Of a stretch of DNA of 13,934 nt, positions 13,917-13,934 are shown in pieces. Both the position numbers and the translations under genes were made by a program. The notes below the pieces were generated by a model that worked only from the letters and a program-made list of their open reading frames with translations, searched no databases and was not told the DNA's origin. Each line of letters starts with the position of its first letter. Within the stretch, counting starts at the first letter, position 1. Origin of the DNA: Eggerthellaceae bacterium UBA5906 (GTDB lineage: Bacteria > Actinomycetota > Coriobacteriia > Coriobacteriales > Eggerthellaceae); NCBI GenBank assembly GCA_002431805.1, contig DJEE01000082.1, positions 1,148 to 15,081 of the forward strand, in the 5' to 3' direction.

Positions 13917-13934
13917 TCGCGCACCCTTTCTGCC

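Noticed and set aside
1..13934. CRISPR array, tRNA, rRNA, insertion sequence or phage genes
   Set aside because: No regularly spaced repeats, no cloverleaf sequence, and no transposase, integrase or phage-like protein was seen on either strand.

Overview
The window looks like a piece of a high-GC, strictly anaerobic, Gram-positive gut actinobacterium, most likely class Coriobacteriia, family Eggerthellaceae. This is inferred from high GC content, a Tat-dependent lipoprotein, a surface protein with a variant sortase signal, and a giant BadF/HgdC-type activase of a kind found in strict anaerobes. No rRNA, tRNA, CRISPR array or insertion sequence was seen. The genus cannot be fixed from this sequence alone.

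Layout. Housekeeping genes flank the window: ychF on the + strand at the left (202-1266), and mazG plus a glyoxalase I-like gene on the - strand at the right (12373-13916). Between them, everything is on the - strand and read right to left: a cysteine-rich Crp/Fnr-type regulator (11540-12250), a sortase-type surface protein with three related beta-rich modules (9146-11332), a Tat/lipoprotein solute-binding protein (7875-9056), a single-chain permease-ATPase with a DUF1858-like tail (6012-7805), and a 1488-residue twin-activase protein related to 2-hydroxyacyl-CoA dehydratase activators (1436-5902). This block and ychF converge on one strong hairpin (1321-1359) that has a T-run on both strands, a likely shared terminator. 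No gap without a gene exceeds 300 bases; the largest (12751-12995) carries several perfect inverted repeats.

How the genes may work together. The surface protein, binding lipoprotein and ABC transporter form a plausible capture-and-import route across a Gram-positive envelope. The substrate cannot be read from the sequence. The giant activase downstream has two ASKHA ATPase domains, each with the two cysteines that hold the bridging [4Fe-4S] cluster in HgdC, followed by the DUF2229-type and a decayed COG3581-type region. No dehydratase subunits lie in the window, so its redox partner is elsewhere or unknown. The regulator upstream has 13 cysteines, seven of them in its first 35 residues, and a perfect 7-bp inverted repeat lies between it and the surface gene. 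A redox-regulated uptake locus coupled to a low-potential electron-transfer ATPase is the most interesting reading of the window; it is inference, not something the sequence proves.
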